From: Atriophallophorus winterbourni | Lineage: Eukaryota; Platyhelminthes; Trematoda; Plagiorchiida; Microphallidae | Length of the DNA: 64,000 nucleotides | Assembly: GCA_013407085.1 (NCBI GenBank) | Contig: JACCGJ010019040.1 | Coordinates: forward strand, 28,508-92,507 | Direction of reading: 5' to 3' | In this document: one piece after another, positions 1-10,213 of the stretch | Layout: each line of letters starts with the position of its first letter | How positions within the stretch are numbered: position 1 is the stretch's first letter | Position numbers and translations under genes: made by a program | Notes under the pieces: model-generated | Seen by the model: the letters and a program-made list of their open reading frames with translations, nothing else | Database searches by the model: none | Told to the model about the DNA's origin: nothing

Positions 1-94
1 ATTATTGGGGCTAACCGGGTAAAAATCGGGTCAATGTCAAAACAATATCGAGTACGTACCAAGTTACGTACACGAGTCGAAATCAAAGCTAAGT

Positions 95-493
95 TCAAAC
101 GTCCCACGCGATCGAGATTATGACACATTGTGCGCAGTAAATCAAAGTCAAAATAAATAAAAGGGACCATAAAGTGATAGGGCAATGACAGGTCAGAAAA
201 TCAGTGTGCAAGATGATATTGACGGAACAGATAGAAACAACAGTGAGTTCCTTCATCCCAACCCGCCACATCATGGACTGGCCACCCGATCGTTTCTTCC
301 AGCTTTTGTCAGGCTCTGCGAATAAGGCGCGGTATGGTAAACGATGAGGAGTCATTCTTAAAACATTCCCCAACCACGCAAACAAGCAAGCATCAACATT
401 TCTCTCAGTCTGTCGGCTGTTGGTCCACACATCTGTTTGCAGACTTCTACATTTGTAACGCGATGCAGCCACCGAACAATCCTGCGCAAGCAA
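95..493 (-). pseudogene. RTE-like retrotransposon C-terminal remnant
   Basis: The 132-codon reading frame contains a stretch of the type WLGNVLRM..HRLPYRALF followed by a W-K-K-x-x-G-G-Q segment. This is the region after the reverse transcriptase in RTE-type non-LTR elements of flatworms. No endonuclease or RT domain lies beside it, so it is a short 3' fragment. It belongs with the RTE copies near 49 and 54 kb, which share the preceding ASRYKCR/ASRKYRC segment. The last 40 residues are hydrophobic and probably read-through of flanking DNA. Family assignment rests on remembered motifs; a protein search would settle it. Confidence 0.65.
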
Positions 494-499
494 CGGATG

Positions 500-1380
500 T
501 CAAAAATCGTTAGTAAACATCAGCTTAAGGCTCCGGTAAAATTGTGGCCAACGTAATTGTCACATTGAATTGGACTGGCTCTAAATATCATGAAATGTTT
601 CATATTAGTTGGAGGGCAACAGTGCCTTAGGAACTGAGCTTTTACCTTGACAAGCAACAGATATGATAACTCTTGTACACATCTGGGTGACCGATGTTTT
701 TGAAACTGGTTTTCCTGTTGCGTCTTGAAAGAATAGATGAGAAACATAATATATATTTTGTAGATTCAACTTTTTATATAAATAAGTATGTTTACACATC
801 AGATGTAGGGTTGTAATTCTTGATACTTCAATAATAAATCTGCTCTGCCCCCTTCTGATCCATGCCAAATTGCGTAACCGTTTTTGGAGTGTTTGTACCA
901 TGGAGATTAGTTCATGTCAGCATTATTTGAAGCAACAGCTTGATTAATACTGGATGCTGACTAATCATCGAATGCTTTTAGACACATTTTTGTGTTGCGA
1001 AAATATTGGTTGGAAATTCTATTGTTGTCTGTTCTATATATGCGGCTGGGTAACATCGGATTTCAGCAATGCAGATGCTATACCGGGTGCTACCAAAAAT
1101 AATTGTTTAGGTACTATTGCAAAATGACTTTTATACCTCAATGTGCATTACCCCTGTTGAAGTCTGTTTAATGTATTAGGAATGTTTGTTCAGGTATATA
1201 CCGGTCATTGCAGCTCGTGGGAGTAGAGAGGGACCGGATATGATTTTGTCAGGTTATTTAAAGTCAACAAGTGACAGCCGGCGCCAATTATCACATTTTC
1301 GCGTCATCCCTTCAACATTAACCACCTATCCCCCCGCGTTGCACGCACCCACATCTCACTTCATCTCCGAGGTCATCCGG
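500..1380. other. No gene recognised
   Basis: AT-rich sequence with only short overlapping frames lacking recognisable motifs. I see no LTR, tRNA-like or ribozyme signal. It may be decayed repeat or unique intergenic DNA. Confidence 0.5.
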
Positions 1381-1650
1381 TCCAACGCTAATTCCACAAC
1401 ACAAAAGAAACCCAATTGGTTAAACGCATTTATTACACACAAGACGAATAACAAAGCACGCTTATTAAAAAGCTCATTTACATGCATCTCCATCACACAC
1501 TGCCCACGACCGGTTTCGTGCTGTTTGCACTCAACAGGTAGGGACAGTAGGATCAGGATCCACATGCGCTTATCTTATATAGGCAAAACAAACAATCACA
1601 ACACTGATCTTCAACTTATCTGTCCCGGTTGTCACTTCGATGTGATATGT
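1381..1650. repeat. Dispersed repeat, copy 1, interrupted by a hammerhead repeat
   Basis: The stretch beginning near CCACAACACAAAAGAAA (about 1394) and the stretch from CTTATATAGG (about 1573) to the CACTTCGATGTGA segment (about 1635) match, in the same order, a compact block at 21481-21645. In this copy the two matching parts are separated by extra sequence that contains a hammerhead core, suggesting that the hammerhead repeat was inserted later. The identity of the repeat is unknown. The second copy lies directly upstream of a gypsy pol remnant, so an LTR or leader origin is possible. Confidence 0.45.
1502..1544 (-). ncRNA. Hammerhead ribozyme core, near-complete
   Basis: Read on the minus strand: a CUGUUGA box (consensus CUGANGA, one substitution), a perfect 4-bp stem II GUGC/GCAC closing an AAACA loop, a GAAA box, the self-complementary stem III ACCGGU and a GUC cleavage triplet. 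Stem I pairs five positions, one of them a G-U wobble. The A-to-U change in the first box should reduce or abolish cleavage. It belongs to a dispersed family whose better copies are at 2961-3049 and 18835-18875. Confidence 0.7.
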
Positions 1651-2077
1651 CAGTGAATTTCGTGTCAACCTGTACACTTCAAGCATTCGCCACGCAGGGC
1701 TCGTTTGACCGGCATTCACACATTGCATATCGTTCGAACGGAACTGACGTTTTCTATCTTCTCATACTTCGAAGATTTTATCGCTCAAACCGTTCGAATG
1801 CAATCATTTCGAAACCGAAAATATTACGAGTTCGTAATTGTCGTTGTCGATTTTTCGATGCTTCTTGCTCTTGTGCTGTGTCGGAGTGTAGAGTTCTGCA
1901 TATCATTCGAAAGCTCGTGGCTAGCGCATTAGCTTTCACAGTTTTGTTAAAGTTTCCCTTTCTTGTTTGAACTTGTATGCCACTGTTGGATAAGTTTACA
2001 TCGACCAACCTGTTCAACCACGTGTTCAAAAACCTATGGACGTGCTAAACCCACGGGCTTGAGTCCCAAATCTGTAT

Positions 2078-2115
2078 CTCGTATCGTATTTTGCTGTGTG
2101 CACTCATCAGGTAGA
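2078..2115 (-). ncRNA. Degenerate hammerhead core
   Basis: The minus strand keeps CUGAUGA and half of stem II (GUGC with loop ACACA). The GAAA box and the ACCGGU stem III are mutated. Probably inactive. It lies in the same repeat as the degenerate plus-strand core about 200 bp downstream. Confidence 0.5.
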
Positions 2116-2287
2116 GAGTACGATGGTAAATACGAATTTTCGTTCAAACACACGGATTTAACTCGTATGTGGGCACATGTGGTTGAACAGGTTGGTCGTG
2201 TCAGTCTTATCTAACAGAGTGGCTTACAAGATCACATCTTGTTCACCATTTCTACACTGCTTCAAGTCCTGCGGATCCAAATCGTAC

Positions 2288-2333
2288 TTTCTCTGCCCAA
2301 TGGGTGCGAATGGCACAAATTCGGTCGTGTGTA
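2288..2333 (+). ncRNA. Highly degenerate hammerhead core
   Basis: The plus strand retains a GGTGC/GCAC stem II remnant, CGGTCGTG around the former cleavage triplet, and the flanking ATGCATTT-like downstream segment of the family. The CUGAUGA box is lost. Recognised only by comparison with better copies. Confidence 0.35.
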
Positions 2334-2917
2334 TGCGATGAAAATCCATGCAAATTATGCATTTTGGTAACCTGTCTAGATTTTTTGAAGTTCTTTCTGA
2401 ATGAAATTGTTGACTGGCTTCAAGGTACCTGCCGTTAAATTACTTCTAGATATGAGAACCCTCATAGGATTCGATGAAAGTTACTAGCAGCTATTAGCTT
2501 GAATACATTTGGGATCATCAGTGCCTGTTTGCTTTTGATGAAATAATAACCTGACGGTAATATTTATTTTGGTCTCAACCGTTCAAAATGGAATCGTCAT
2601 TATCCTATTTGTGACTAATTAATGAATATATTATTAGTTACTCAACTTTGAGTATGATGTGAGGCTTTGTGACAAATGAGATATGCAGTGCCGAGAAACA
2701 ACAAAACGGTTGCAATCAAACTCACCGTTTTAACTAGGTTTAAGGAAATTTGGTTCTCCTGGATCAGTGGATATTTAGATCGTCAATTTGAACCTTTCAG
2801 AAGAACACAATGTCATACTCAATCGAAATTGATGCAGAATCTAATCCGAGTTCACCGAATACGTAACCCAAAATAAATAATGACTTCCAGAACACATTTC
2901 CTTCAGGTGCAACAATA

Positions 2918-3180
2918 GTTTTTGTTTAAAGTCAGATTTTTTTTAGTAAGTAGTATATGACGTTCGAAAAGCAGGACAGAAGCACACGACCAGTTTCGCG
3001 GTTATTGCCGCTCATCAGGTGTGCGTATCCGTGACCTGACATTCGAACGCCGTTCTGACTTTGTGCTAAACCCATTTATTTGCGATTTCGAGGATAAATC
3101 GTCATTTGCAAATTGAAATTTAGCTTTTTATTTGGGGACTAATCGGAGTCCCACACTTGGTGCAATGTAGCACCTTACTT
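2918..3180 (-). repeat. Hammerhead-bearing dispersed repeat (long-stem type)
   Basis: This unit carries the best hammerhead in the window (2961-3049). It also has a downstream block from about 3089 to 3174 (GAGGATAAATCGTC through GCAATGTAGCACC) and a left block GTTTAAAGTCAGATTT at about 2925. The same arrangement recurs twice in tandem at 20820-21350. No reading frame of interest lies inside, so it behaves as a short non-coding retroelement. Confidence 0.65.
2961..3049 (-). ncRNA. Hammerhead ribozyme with complete core
   Basis: On the minus strand the core is complete: CUGAUGA, stem II GCGG/CCGC with a 6-nt loop, GAAA, stem III ACUGGU (nearly self-complementary, no loop), and a GUC cleavage triplet. 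Stem I pairs six bases at the core (GCACAC with GUGUGC, 2982-2987 and 3019-3024). After an internal loop there is CAGG/CCUG (2972-2975 with 3035-3038), and further out an 8-bp helix CGTTCGAA/TTCGAACG (2961-2968 with 3042-3049). Coaxial stem I with an internal loop is typical of natural type I hammerheads, where it makes tertiary contacts with loop II. The minimal stem III suggests the active form is a dimer. Structure is read directly from sequence; activity is inferred. Confidence 0.85.
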
Positions 3181-3199
3181 ACTTATTACGTACTTATTA

Positions 3200-3362
3200 A
3201 TAAAAATCTGACTTTAAACAAAAACTACAATCATGCTGTTATTGGAATGTTGCAAAAATATTCCAAACAGTTGCCGGTGCTACATTGCACCAACTGTGGG
3301 ACTTTGATTAGCCCCCAAATAAAAAGCTAAATTTCAATTTGCAAATGAGGATTTATCCTCGA
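3200..3362 (+). repeat. Inverted partial copy of the hammerhead repeat
   Basis: From 3201 (AAAAATCTGACTTTAAAC) to 3362 the sequence is the reverse complement of parts of the 2918-3180 unit. The 3275-3362 block pairs with 3089-3174, leaving a spacer of about 100 bases. Together they form an inverted pair in which only one arm keeps the ribozyme. Confidence 0.65.
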
Positions 3363-4280
3363 ATTCGCAACAATAGTTTACTCGAGAATGTCCTCAAATT
3401 TTGACTTGATTTTTATTGAATCAGTAGAAAACTATATTCAGTGTTATTACTTCGAAACGAAACCAAAATGTGTCGTAGTCAGTCGGTTATATATGACATA
3501 TGATTATTTTGCTTCTGATACTACACATTAACGCTTTCGGCTACTTGCCTGCACAATTATGGCAAGATTAATTTGACCGAACCTCTCATATTTGCTGTCA
3601 TGAATTGTGAACAGCCATACACTATCCAACAATATATAGCCTAAGTTTCGGCAACGTGTATGCAAAACACTGTCGCAATACTGGAACAAGTGTATCACGG
3701 AGAAACCAAAAGGTCAGAAGATTTGTGTGTTCTTCTCTACATGAAGCAACAAACCGGACTCATTCTCTCAGACGTAAATTAATTTGCTCTGACGTAACTA
3801 ACACCCACGATATTTGGAATGCAACAGCCCATCTGCATAAGAAACGAGTTATCATATCGGTCACTGGGGCACCGTGTAACCGCCAACCATTCGAATTTTG
3901 AGATGTCACATTCCCAACGGAATTGCCATAGGAAATAGTCAATTATGAAGTCAATACGTCCACATAAACGTGATTGATGAAATATCCGATGATCAATACA
4001 GGTTGCACTAATTGAATCTCCTTTGGGTGACAACGTCGATTGAGCACAAGTGAGCGCTCTAACAAGAAGTATTATCCAGTGCACGTTTGATTGCTTTCAA
4101 GTTAATAAGAGTCGCACTATTTCGAACTCTGTGCTAAAAATTGAAGGTGTTTCGCTTAACTTAATGCTGCACGTACATGAATTGCACGTTACACGTGATC
4201 TCGACCACATTGTGATGTTAAAAATTAAATTAAAATCCGTTGAAAGCTTGTCAGCATGTTTTACGGTATTCGAAAGACTA
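3363..4280. other. No gene recognised
   Basis: AT-rich sequence with several short frames on both strands, none with known motifs. I see no further hammerhead core. Confidence 0.45.
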
Positions 4281-4289
4281 TCGCTTATT

Positions 4290-4602
4290 TTGCAATGAGT
4301 CTTGTACTAATTGTCGCCGATATTTCTATTCGGTATGTGTCTGTTTCCTGTGGAATGCCCTTCCCGAAGCAATTATCACCTCTCCCTGTATCCAAACATT
4401 CACTCGAACCTTGGACACTTATTTGTTACATAACGACTTGACGATGCCTGTGTATTGACTCAGGGTAAGCATATTACTTGACTCCAGTGACATCGTATAA
4501 TTGTTTTTTAATACCTCTTATTGAACGCATATTTACTATGATATGGTAATTGTGAAGCTATGTGCTTTTTGTAACCATAAATTCTTGAATCTTGAATCTT
4601 GA
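4290..4602 (+). mobile_element. CR1-like element, 5'-truncated 3' end (copy 1)
   Basis: Only the last codons of the RT-bearing ORF (CRRYFYSVCVCFLWNALPEAI, interrupted here by frameshifts) and the 3' UTR remain. The end is a conserved ATGATATGGTAATTGTGAAGC block followed by CCATAAATTC and the short tandem tail TTGAATCTTGAATCTTGA. The same 3' end occurs at 14579-14935, 33180-33543 and, inverted, at 6486-6780; a related end terminates the full-length copy at 24516-27609. Severe 5' truncation fits target-primed reverse transcription. Confidence 0.75.
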
Positions 4603-4699
4603 GATTTTGTGTAGATTATTTCAAGTACTAAAGCATTGAAGCTGCCTTAGATTGCATTGTACACATATTCTTTGGTTTTTATACGGTTTGTCTGTCCGT

Positions 4700-5113
4700 T
4701 CACCATCATCAACGCGGGTTGGTCGAATGCATATTGTGCATTCTCCGTGAGCGGTTTCTCATTAGTCCATATGCTGCAGCTAAATGGAGATGTTGGTTAA
4801 ATGAGTTAGTTGTCGAGTGCCACGCTTCAAGGAATTCTCGCGCCCGTCGGTCCTTTCTTTTGGCTATGATTTTCGTGCGGTCCCAGTCGAAACAATGCCC
4901 GAGTTGATCGATACGTATTAAGATAAGTGATTTCTGATCATGTATGCGGATGGTCAACTGGTGTTCATGTAGTCTTGTGCTCAGTTTGCGACCCGATTGT
5001 CCGACGTAGTTCTTTTCGCAATCTCTGCAACTAATCTTGTAAATGATATTCGACTGTTTCACTTTAACATCTTTGTGTTTCAAAGTTTGTTGAAATTTTT
5101 TAACTAAGGGTCT
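4700..5113 (-). pseudogene. Penelope-like element, GIY-YIG endonuclease domain
   Basis: The 124-codon frame has the order expected of a Penelope-type GIY-YIG domain: IIYKISCRDC, then NYVGQSGRKLSTRLHEH, then HCFDW and REFLEAWHS. In intact elements this domain follows the RT and nicks DNA during integration. The C-C pair and the Y-V-G motif are present. The RT part is not recognisable upstream (5113-5600), so this is a 5'-truncated or decayed copy on the minus strand. A second, longer Penelope-like copy lies at 29345-32050. The family call is confident; the exact subfamily is not known. Confidence 0.8.
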
Positions 5114-5608
5114 TACCCAAAAACATTATCCTACTTTACTAGTGTGCATATGTCAACTTTCTTTTGTTTGAGGCCGTAACGTTACCAAAATTCCATTATG
5201 GCTCAACGAATTTCGTCTGTATGCATCTTAAAGTAAACCGCTCGTTTACAAATCAAGGCAATTAACCACAAATTCTTAATAATCTGACAATGTATGCCCT
5301 TTTAAATATTGCTAAATACTTACAACTAAATTCGACGCATTTGGTTTATGTAGTTTACTGATACTCGTGAAACGAAAACAAATTGTGACAAACATAACAA
5401 AGGCTAAATTACTCCGAAATAACGTACTCGGACTGGCCGCCAATTTGTATATACACCAGCAGATACACGATATTCGCTATTGGCTTTGCGTATTTCCCGT
5501 TTGTCAGAGACGCTTTGCAATCTTGGTCTTATATCACGTACGTATTTGTCAGTCACATTATACATAATGTAGGTGGCTATTGCTTGTTTGCGTGCAGTTT
5601 CATCACAG

Positions 5609-5652
5609 ACCCCAGGACCGGTCCCTTGTTGTTTGCACTCATCACTGGGTGG
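5609..5652 (-). ncRNA. Degenerate hammerhead core
   Basis: Minus strand: GUGAUGA in place of CUGAUGA, a one-sided stem II GUGC with loop AAACA, GGGA in place of GAAA, but an intact ACCGGUC with the cleavage triplet. Flanked by the family's GGATCC-containing segment. Likely inactive. Confidence 0.5.
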
Positions 5653-5989
5653 AAAACAAGGATGAGGATCCGCATATGCTTGAAACAGTGGAGGAATGGC
5701 AAACAATTTGCGCACGTAAGCCACTGTGTGTTAAGGTTTACCACGACCTACATGTTGAAGCAGATTTGCTATAACACATGTAGATGGGGTAAAATTCATA
5801 ATCATCGTCAAAAATGCTCATTTGCATGCATTTCCGTCACTCGTACCCCACGACATGACCTACATCTGTTTTTCGCACATGTGATTGAACAGGTACGTCG
5901 TTTTAACCATATCTATCAGTAGCTTACCATTGCAAATTGTTTACCATTATTCAACTGTTTCAAGCGCATGCGGATCCTGATCGTATGCT

Positions 5990-6032
5990 CTCCAAATGAT
6001 GATTGTACACAGAACATAATCGGTCGTGGGGC
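5990..6032 (+). ncRNA. Degenerate hammerhead core
   Basis: Plus strand: AUGAUGA box, mutated stem II, AUCGGUC around the cleavage triplet, and the family's downstream ATGCAAATGAGCATTTTTGA segment. It is opposite in orientation to the copy at 5609-5652, so the two could be remnants of one inverted pair. Confidence 0.45.
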
Positions 6033-6447
6033 ATGTCTGGTGGAAGTGCATGCAAATGAGCATTTTTGATAATGATTTCGGCTGTTTTACCACATGGGCA
6101 CATGTGAATGAACAGGTTGGTGAATGTTCCCCGACAGTGGCTTACAAGCGCAACTATCAGCTCGTTATTGTCATGAAAATGAAATTTGAAAACAATCAGT
6201 TAGAGCGGTTTGTCTGCAAAAGGTTTTACTGATTAATGTGCAATAGAAAACCCGAATAATCAATTAATCCCTCAATCGATACACAAAGACCAGCAAATGC
6301 TTTAATCTGAGTTCTTTAAATTGAAAATATGAACAACATTTTCTATATGGTTTTAATAGTTTAATATTGAGCTATTTATGATGGTTGGTTCACTAATGAA
6401 TTCATCCACCAAGAATACACAACAAAATGTAGACATATTTAACATGA

Positions 6448-6448
<1 letters not shown>

Positions 6449-6485
<37 letters not shown>
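6449..6485. repeat. (CA)n(TA)n microsatellite
   Basis: An ACACACAC run passes directly into a TATATA run. It abuts the truncated 3' end of the inverted CR1 copy that follows, so it may have grown from that element's tail. Confidence 0.85.
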
Positions 6486-6780
6486 TACAATTACCATATC
6501 ATAGTAAATATGCGTTCAATAAGAGGTATAATAAATCAATTATACGATGTCACTGGAGTCAAGTAATATGCTTACCCTGAGTCAATACACAGGCATCGTC
6601 AAATCGTTATGTAACAAATAATTGTCCAAGGTCCGAGTGAATGTTTGGATACAGGGAGAGGTGATAATTGCTTCGGGAAGGGCATTTCACAGGAAACAGA
6701 CACGTACCGATAGAAATATCGGCGACAATTAGTACGGGAATGGGGAATTTGTAGTGCTGCTGAGTGGCTACGTGTGATTC
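6486..6780 (-). mobile_element. CR1-like element 3' end, inverted (copy 2)
   Basis: The reverse complement of the 3' end at 4290-4602: the ATTACCATATCATAG block, the stop-codon region, the CCCTTCCCGAAGC-type codons and the CGCCGATATTTCTA segment are all recognisable. The TTGAATC tail is missing and is replaced by the adjacent TA repeat. Upstream it includes the TACGTGTGATTCACGGG segment also seen at 14579 and 33180. Confidence 0.75.
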
Positions 6781-6782
6781 AC

Positions 6783-6930
6783 GGGAGAGATATAGTATAT
6801 GAGATATAGATATATATGAGATACTAATATATATATATATATATAGAGATATATATAGATATTATATAGATATATATATATAATATATAGATATATATAT
6901 AATATATATATTTATAATTTATATATATAC
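6783..6930. repeat. Degenerate TA-rich simple repeat
   Basis: Almost only A and T with irregular TATATA and GATATA units. It could form cruciforms. No other content is seen. Confidence 0.8.
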
Positions 6931-7480
6931 GTTAATATGTCGACAAGAAAAAGAAAAGTGTTAGTTCATGATAATGTAAAAGATGCTTTCGTATAATATT
7001 GAACTTGCACGAGAAATCATTCTGATACGACGTAATATTATCTCAACGATTTTTTGAAAGGAATATTGGATTATTTACACGAGGACAGTATAAAAGATGA
7101 GATTAGATACAGGAAACTTGATAACGATATGAATGTAATTATCACAAATTTCACTATTTTGGTGAATATTTCCTTAACTGAAGAATGTTTCATTGCTTTC
7201 TGAAGTTAATTTCTTGTTTCTAACCTGTTAGCAATTAACTATTGCGAAAATTAAACTGTTTGATTACAGTACAATTATTTCACTAGATTATTTAAAAAAG
7301 GAATGTTCATACGTTTAATGTTTACTCCTGGCTTGAAGTTGTCAGAAAAATAGGCAAATGATTACGTCAACAAGGATGGTGATATTCGCTGAATCGATAA
7401 TGATAAAATTAACAATCGAACCCATTTAAAAATTTGCTTAACCGGTAGCTACATCTTTGTACTTCAGTTTGCCTGTTTTA
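6931..7480. other. No gene recognised
   Basis: AT-rich sequence downstream of the 3' end of the minus-strand CR1-like element. No motif or repeat match seen. Confidence 0.45.
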
Positions 7481-7571
7481 GTTCTTCTTCTTCTTCTTCT
7501 TGATAGACGACAGGGGGTCAAGCCCTTGTAATCCGCATCTCTTTATATCAGCAACATAGTCCAGGAGAACC

Positions 7572-8276
7572 TCAGTTGAAGAAATCCTGTCTAGTGTTGT
7601 TCAGCTCCGCCGTGATTACAGGCAATACCTTATCCAAAAGTTGCTTGAATTGGTTTTCAGAGCTCGCTGAGATAACCTCTTCCGGAAGCGCATTCCACAA
7701 GTTAACAATTCTTTTTGATAGCGTGAATCCCTGTGGTAGACGTAGTGTCCTTCGCTTTTGAAGCTTTAGAGCATGGCCACGGGTTCTTGAGTCCGTCACG
7801 AGAGGGAAAAACTCGCGCAGCTCGTCACCATAAGCTCCCAGTAATATGCGACGAGTTAGCAGCAGGTCGTAGCGCACACGCCGAATACTGAGCGACATGA
7901 GGTTGAAGCGTTGAACTCTCTCCACATAAGGAATTGATTTCAATCCTTGTACTCGTTTCGTCGCCCGCCTTTGCAATTTTTCCAACTGGTCACGTTCTCC
8001 CTTAGTTTGAGGATAGGTGGCTGGCAAACCATATTACAAAACTGGTGTCACGTATATTGAATAAAGAATGCGAAACATTTGTGGAGTAATCGCCGAAAAC
8101 GACCGACTAATAGCCCACCATGCGCGGTTTGCAGCAGCAGCTTTTCTGTTCGTATATTCCTTCGATTTAAGCGTCCTAGTCACAATTGTACCCAGGTCAC
8201 GTTCAGTATCAACCCACTTCAGTTGATGATTCCCGAGGAAGTACGCACCTTCAGGCGTGCTTGGCCCCAAAAGCAT
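7572..8276 (-). pseudogene. Copy A: RT thumb and C-terminal domain
   Basis: Two consecutive in-line frames (8034-8276 and 7572-8027) separated by a single stop. They encode LLGPSTPEGAYFLG, ERDLGTIV, WWAISRSF and then ATKRVQGLKSIPYVERVQR and IVNLWNALPEEVI, the conserved C-terminal segment of this clade. The end matches copy B almost residue for residue (TGQDFFN versus TRQDFFN). Apart from the two stops and one frameshift the coding region of copy A is whole from the truncation point onward. Confidence 0.85.
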
Positions 8277-8321
8277 TACAGCGCATTTCTGTCGGTTTAC
8301 AGGAAGCTGCCATTTTACCGT

Positions 8322-9530
8322 CTAATCAAGCAATTTGTTCAATTCGTTCTGGAAAATGGTATTATCAGCAGAAGAGCTTACTGTACCCCAAACTTTCAGA
8401 TCATCCGCGAAAAGTAGACAATTCGTATTTAATGAGTCGGGGAGGTCATTAACATACACTTTAAAAAGTAACGGGCCGAGAACAAATCCTTGTGGAACCC
8501 CGGAAGTTGGACGTGTAACCTGCGATTTGACTCCGTTAACCTCCACCTGTGTATAACGGTCAACAAGGAAGTCTTTAATCCAAGTTAGAACAGGTCCCCT
8601 CACACCACGAGCACGAAGCTTGAGCAATAGACGTTGAAATGGAACACGGTCAAAAGCCTTACTGCAGTCAATGAAGGCAGTGACTACCGGGTGACCCAGA
8701 TCAAGTTCAGCACACCAGTGCTTGCGAGCAGTGATGAGATTGGATGAGCATGATCGTTTTGACGTAAAACCATGTTGAGCAGATGTTAACTGACTGGTTG
8801 TAAGGAGAAAATCTTCAATCTGTTTCTTCAGCCGTCGTTCCAGAGTCTTCACAACTACCGCAGTGAGGGTAACCGGTCGGTAGTTAGCCGGATCACTGGT
8901 TTCACCGCCCTTATACATTGGATTGACAATGCCGTACTTCCAATCTTTAGCTAACCTACCATACCTCAGGGATAAATTGAAGATTAGCGCCAGTGGTTTA
9001 TGTATGATACTCGACAATACCTTTAAAAGCATCGGGTGTATATCGTCCGGGCCAGGTGCTGAGGGTACATCGAGTCGTTCTAGTAAATACTGCACCATCT
9101 CTGGCGAGATCGAGATAACCGGCATTTCGGCGTTGCTCTCATGAAGCAGAGGAATGGGAAACGTCTCCTCTGTGTAAACCGAATTGTACTGAGCGGCGAG
9201 AAGAACTGCTTTACGTTCATCTTCATGTTCAGTCGAACCTCCGATAGATCTCAAGCAAGGTACTCGTTGAGAAGCTTTCGTTCTACGTCTCATGTACGCA
9301 AACAAGCGTTTCGGCATCGAGTTGGCTCCGTCCACCAAGCGAGTTTCATAGTTCTGCCTTTTTTCTCTTTTGAGGTAGGTGCACTTGTTGCGGATAACTT
9401 TGTAGGTTACATAGTCATCGGTGCATCCACTAGAACAAAACTTCCGCCATAACCGCTTTCTTACCTTCATGTATTTACGGATAAAGTTATCAAACCACGG
9501 CGGTCCCTTAGCGGGGGATCTTCCATTCAT
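8322..9530 (-). pseudogene. Copy A: reverse transcriptase domain
   Basis: A 402-codon frame containing most of the RT. It includes the linker with WLYK/LWRKFCSS-type sequence, APGPDDIHPMLLK, NYRPVTLTAVV, QHGFTSKRSC, motif A TAFIDCSKAFDRVPF, motif B TSGVPQGFVLGPLLF and motif C LLFADDLKVWG with both aspartates. All catalytic residues are intact. It ends at a stop where copy B continues with WTVKWQLPVN, so one nonsense change closes the frame. The product would make cDNA from the element RNA at the nicked target. Confidence 0.9.
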
Positions 9531-9555
9531 CCATGGGCATGATTTTCAAGCGATC

Positions 9556-10213
9556 TTATTTATCCAAAAAGTCCAACCAACAGATATCAACATTCGTAGA
9601 TAGAGGGAGTGACCAGTCCATCGAGTTTGCAGACGTGATTAGACTCGTTGTGTCTAATTTCCAGTAGTTTCTCCGGGCATGCGTACGTAATCTCGGTTGA
9701 AGACCCCGATTCCAAACGAACCATAAAGAATAGTGATCGCTGCAGCCAATGGGGGTCTCAATAGACAGATTCGTAACATCAGAGAATCTAGGTGTGACCA
9801 CCAAATCCAATATTGAAGGAACTTTCCCGACGCATATCCTCCTAGGATCGTTTACATTCTGCACCAAATTCAGCTCCAAAATCGTATCTAGGAATTCTCG
9901 TTGGAACGGTTTACCCCTCGAAACTAAATCCGCCCAGTTTATATCAGGAGCATTCAGGTCTCCAAGAACGATACAGTCACGAGTAATACCATACCGTTTG
10001 ATTTGATCACATAACACAGGAGCGTAAGCGCCAGGTGAGCGGTAAATGACCCCAAGTGATGCAGCTCCAGAGCTAGACTTCACCTTACACCAGAGGCTTT
10101 CGGCATTTCCAGCATCATTTTGAAACCTTCCCAATACTTCCACAATCAGGTGCTCTTTAAAGTATACGGCAACGCCACCGGCAGATCTCGAAGCTACTCT
10201 GTCACTTCTGAAA
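9556..10213 (-). pseudogene. Copy A: endonuclease (EEP) domain, partial
   Basis: The frame encodes an endonuclease/exonuclease/phosphatase domain of the type used by CR1 elements to nick target DNA. Visible motifs in order are GGVAVYF, LGVIYRSPG, IVLGDLNAPDINW (the GDxN active-site segment), SILDLVVTP and GCSDHYSLWF (the catalytic SDH). The N-terminal strand with the first metal-binding residues is missing through truncation, so the domain cannot be functional. The start methionine at 10233 lies in flanking DNA. A frameshift near 9540-9560 separates this frame from the RT frame. Confidence 0.85.

Larger units (their letters stand above)
7484..10213 (-). mobile_element. CR1-like non-LTR element, copy A
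   Basis: A nearly intact element running right to left: endonuclease, RT, C-terminal domain, then a 3' end of CTATC followed by a (AAG)n run (plus strand 7484-7505). Copy B at 44135-47918 is the same family with the same AAG-type tail. Copy A stops matching copy B just upstream of the RSDRVASR codons near 10213, so it is 5'-truncated within the endonuclease. Only a few lesions break the coding region, so it is much younger than copy B. Confidence 0.85.

Noticed and set aside
6378..6566. 62-codon frame with THTHIYIYIYIY
   Set aside because: Translation of the CA/TA microsatellite.
7484..7508. (TTC)n run as an independent microsatellite
   Set aside because: Copy B has the same AAG run at its 3' end, so it is the tail of the element.
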